From Vulcanimicrobiota bacterium (GTDB lineage Bacteria > Vulcanimicrobiota > JAJTBE01): a stretch of DNA of 64,000 bases. The stretch spans positions 1-64,000 of the forward strand of contig JAIORV010000155.1 in NCBI GenBank assembly GCA_021107945.1, given 5' to 3'. The stretch's first letter is position 1, and each line of letters begins with the position of its first letter. Positions 62,344 to 64,000 of the stretch are shown here, piece after piece. Under the pieces are notes generated by a model, which had not been told where the DNA came from, did not search any database, and saw only the letters and a list, made by a program, of their open reading frames with translations. The position numbers and the translations under genes were made by a program.

Positions 62344-63000
62344 TACGAGACTGTCGAAAAAGGCATTTTTCACCGCTGAGATCGCGGAGTTCGCAGAGGT
62401 CATTCCGAAACCTGGGCTAAGCTTGTTTCGGAAACTAATAGCGACGTCGTTTGATGAATAGATCCTGAAACAAGTTCAGGATGACGTCTTCAGGATGCCT
62501 GCCCCGAACCTGTTTCAGGGACGAATCCAAGCCATTCTGTCTCAAAATTGCGTGACTACCGCAAAAGATTGACTTTGCAAAAAAGCCCAATGTATGGAAA
62601 TGGAAGATTCCAGCAAAAAATGCCCGTTTTTGCAAGCTTACCTGAGTCAAACTTAATCCGCATAGCGCAAAACCCCGCCACACCACGGGGTTTTCGCCTG
62701 AAAAAAGATTGATTCGGGTATGTAAAGTTAACCGAAAATAAAATGGCGGTGAACTAAAAATTCCCTATCTCAACCATACTAGAATCTCACCCACAAAGCA
62801 TACAATAACAGGGAATTTACAGGGAAATATTAACTTTTTGGACAGGTACACTGGCATAAGGAAAAATCGAAATGGAACAAATATAGTAATAAAGGGACTT
62901 CCCCCGCTCAAAGAATCCCGCAAAATCCCAAATTCCCTGAAAAGATAACAGGGAATTTTTTTGGGGTAACAGGGAAAGATTTTTTGTTATCTCTGAAAAG
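62341..63000. repeat. Conserved non-coding tail of the recombinase module (copy 2), with dispersed repeats
   Basis: 62565-62990 matches the tail after copy 1 (about 17840-18240), including the hairpin AAAACCCCG/CGGGGTTTT (62669-62694, terminator-like) and a perfect inverted repeat AATTCCCTG / CAGGGAATT at about 62932-62958. Upstream (62370-62530) lie short repeats of the types common as dispersed repeats in many bacterial genomes, such as CCTGAAACAAGTTCAGG. No gene is seen. Confidence 0.65.
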
Positions 63001-63015
63001 TATATTATGAATTAG

Positions 63016-63243
63016 TTACTGACATTGTAAATAGGATTTGGCTCTTCGGAATTCTTCTATTGATGATCGACTTGCCGTCGGGTTCGGAAATCCATCCTGT
63101 AACATCAAAAAAGCTATAGGAGATAGTATCACTGCTCTGCACAAGACTTCTATCGGGTTGAGATTGGGATAATACAATCGGTGGGAGTTTATTAAAATGT
63201 CATCGTAATTTCGGAATTGAGCGTTAACTCTCTCCACCCCCAT
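63016..63243 (-). CDS. Small protein overlapping the HerA-like gene
   Basis: The 75-residue protein starts at an ATG inside the end of the HerA-like gene, with AGGAGTAATC as a ribosome site. It contains NPIEVLCRAVILSPIAFLML, one possible membrane segment, and matches nothing I recognise. The overlap and SD make it a probable partner rather than a chance frame. Confidence 0.45.
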   Translation of the reverse strand: MGVERVNAQFRNYDDILINSHRLYYPNLNPIEVLCRAVILSPIAFLMLQDGFPNPTASRSSIEEFRRAKSYLQCQ

Positions 63244-64000
63244 GATTACTCCTTCTTGGCCTGATAGAGACAATGCCGACCTTTTCTTTTTCATCATCTA
63301 CTAAAACAGCTTCTCCCACTCTCCCCAGTTTTCTGATATAGGTTTTCAATTCATTTCCCATATAATCGGCACTCAATGCATTGATCGAATGAATATCTCC
63401 CTTTGATGTCAATTTATGACATAGAATGAGGTCACATTGTGAGAGAATCTCGGAATCAATAGCAGAAGGCTGTTGTGAAGCGACTATGAGTGAGAGCCCG
63501 GGCTGTCTGCCTTCCTTTACAAAACGAATAAGGTGCTCCTTCGCAAGCGTGCTCTTCCCGGAAGGAGCGAATTGATGTGCTTCATCAATTGCCAACCAGA
63601 CTTTCGGGATATCTGTAAATATTTCCAATTCTTCCATGGCTCTTGCTTTTAGCCTGGCCTTAAAAAGTTGTTTGGTTAGTATTGAGACTATCAGATTTCT
63701 TAAATTGTATCTGCCCGGGTCAAGACTTTTCATATCAATGATGTTAATATGGTCAGTTTCGAATATATCAAGAAATTTTTGGTAATTTTGAGAAAAAATA
63801 TTCAAGCTTTCTGCCCATTCCAACCGATTTAAAAGAGCTTCTCTGGTTCTATCCTGAACTTTTGCATCCATTTCCACAGCATTGATAATGTCTGAAAGGT
63901 AAAAGCTCTTTCCCATACGTCTTTTTAAATTTTGAATAGCTCGAAACAGGCATATACCCTGGACGTCAGTCATTCCCAAATTAAAAAAGTCACACCAACC
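63224..64000 (-). CDS. HerA/DUF87-like ATPase, C-terminal part (cut by window edge)
   Basis: The frame is open to the end of the window, so the N-terminus with Walker A lies outside. The visible part has Walker B KVWLAIDEAHQF, the sensor ASQQPSAID and the arginine-finger region EGRQPGLSLIVASQQ typical of HerA/FtsK-type translocases. HerA proteins work in DNA end resection and in anti-phage systems such as HerA-SIR2 or HerA-DUF4297. Partner effectors may lie outside. The stop overlaps the small gene after it. Confidence 0.75.
   Translation of the reverse strand, partial: GWCDFFNLGMTDVQGICLFRAIQNLKRRMGKSFYLSDIINAVEMDAKVQDRTREALLNRLEWAESLNIFSQNYQKFLDIFETDHINIIDMKSLDPGRYNLRNLIVSILTKQLFKARLKARAMEELEIFTDIPKVWLAIDEAHQFAPSGKSTLAKEHLIRFVKEGRQPGLSLIVASQQPSAIDSEILSQCDLILCHKLTSKGDIHSINALSADYMGNELKTYIRKLGRVGEAVLVDDEKEKVGIVSIRPRRSNHGGGES

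Overview
The window is bacterial DNA. Genes are packed in operons with overlapping ends, Shine-Dalgarno sites of the GGAGG/AAGGAG type precede ATG, GTG and TTG starts, and there are lipoprotein signal peptides, two-component signalling and two-ORF IS3 elements. No rRNA, tRNA or core housekeeping gene is visible, so I cannot name a phylum. The mix (NLR-like NACHT protein, FtsZ-like/VWA pair, ubiquitin-like operon, radical SAM peptide cluster, many transposase and recombinase remnants) fits an accessory region of an uncultured lineage with a large genome.

Layout. 1-2.5 kb: an HD-domain (p)ppGpp-hydrolase-like protein and a membrane-anchored protein with calcium-site-like repeats. 2.7-7.8 kb: a 1698-residue protein joining a Lon-type protease domain, a NACHT NTPase and a long run of HEAT repeats. 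8.0-12.1 kb: a MITE-like element, then an FtsZ/tubulin-like GTPase and an overlapping membrane VWA protein, closed by a strong terminator. 12.3-14.6 kb: a GH5-like lipoprotein and a dual-specificity phosphatase. 14.6-18.2 kb: a truncated copy of a terminase/DUF2924/serine-recombinase module whose fuller copy (ParB-methyltransferase, DUF5681, terminase, DUF2924, recombinase, conserved non-coding tail) lies at 56.6-63.0 kb. 18.2-19.4 kb: an IS1634-like transposase pseudogene.

19.7-26.4 kb (minus strand) is a ubiquitin-like conjugation operon. In transcription order it has a tiny ORF, a 64-residue peptide made of 19-residue repeats, an E2-like protein with a candidate catalytic Cys, a paralogue with Asp at that site, a membrane-anchored JAMM protease, a ThiF/E1 enzyme, a soluble JAMM protease, and a ClpB-like unfoldase split into D1 and D2 proteins. 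No beta-grasp ubiquitin-like protein is visible. The repeat peptide is the obvious candidate tag, substrate or precursor.

27.5-43.7 kb (minus strand) looks like one long operon behind a good promoter at about 43.65 kb. It encodes a histidine-phosphatase-fold protein lacking its catalytic His, a HIT hydrolase, a 53-residue Cys-ended peptide whose ATG abuts the HIT stop codon, two tandem MtxX/phosphotransacetylase-like proteins, a SPASM radical SAM enzyme, a second His-less phosphatase-fold protein, a complete branched-chain-amino-acid-type ABC transporter, a second radical SAM enzyme, a B12-binding radical SAM enzyme, and a histidine kinase/response regulator pair. I read it as a candidate modified-peptide (RiPP-like) production, transport and sensing system. 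I do not recognise this combination.

43.7-55.2 kb holds a TPR protein ending in a HEPN-type Rx4H motif, two IS3-family elements, an in-frame chimera of two transposases, a truncated 2TM protein and an SMC/Rad50-like ATPase with a zinc hook. The window ends inside a HerA-like ATPase gene.
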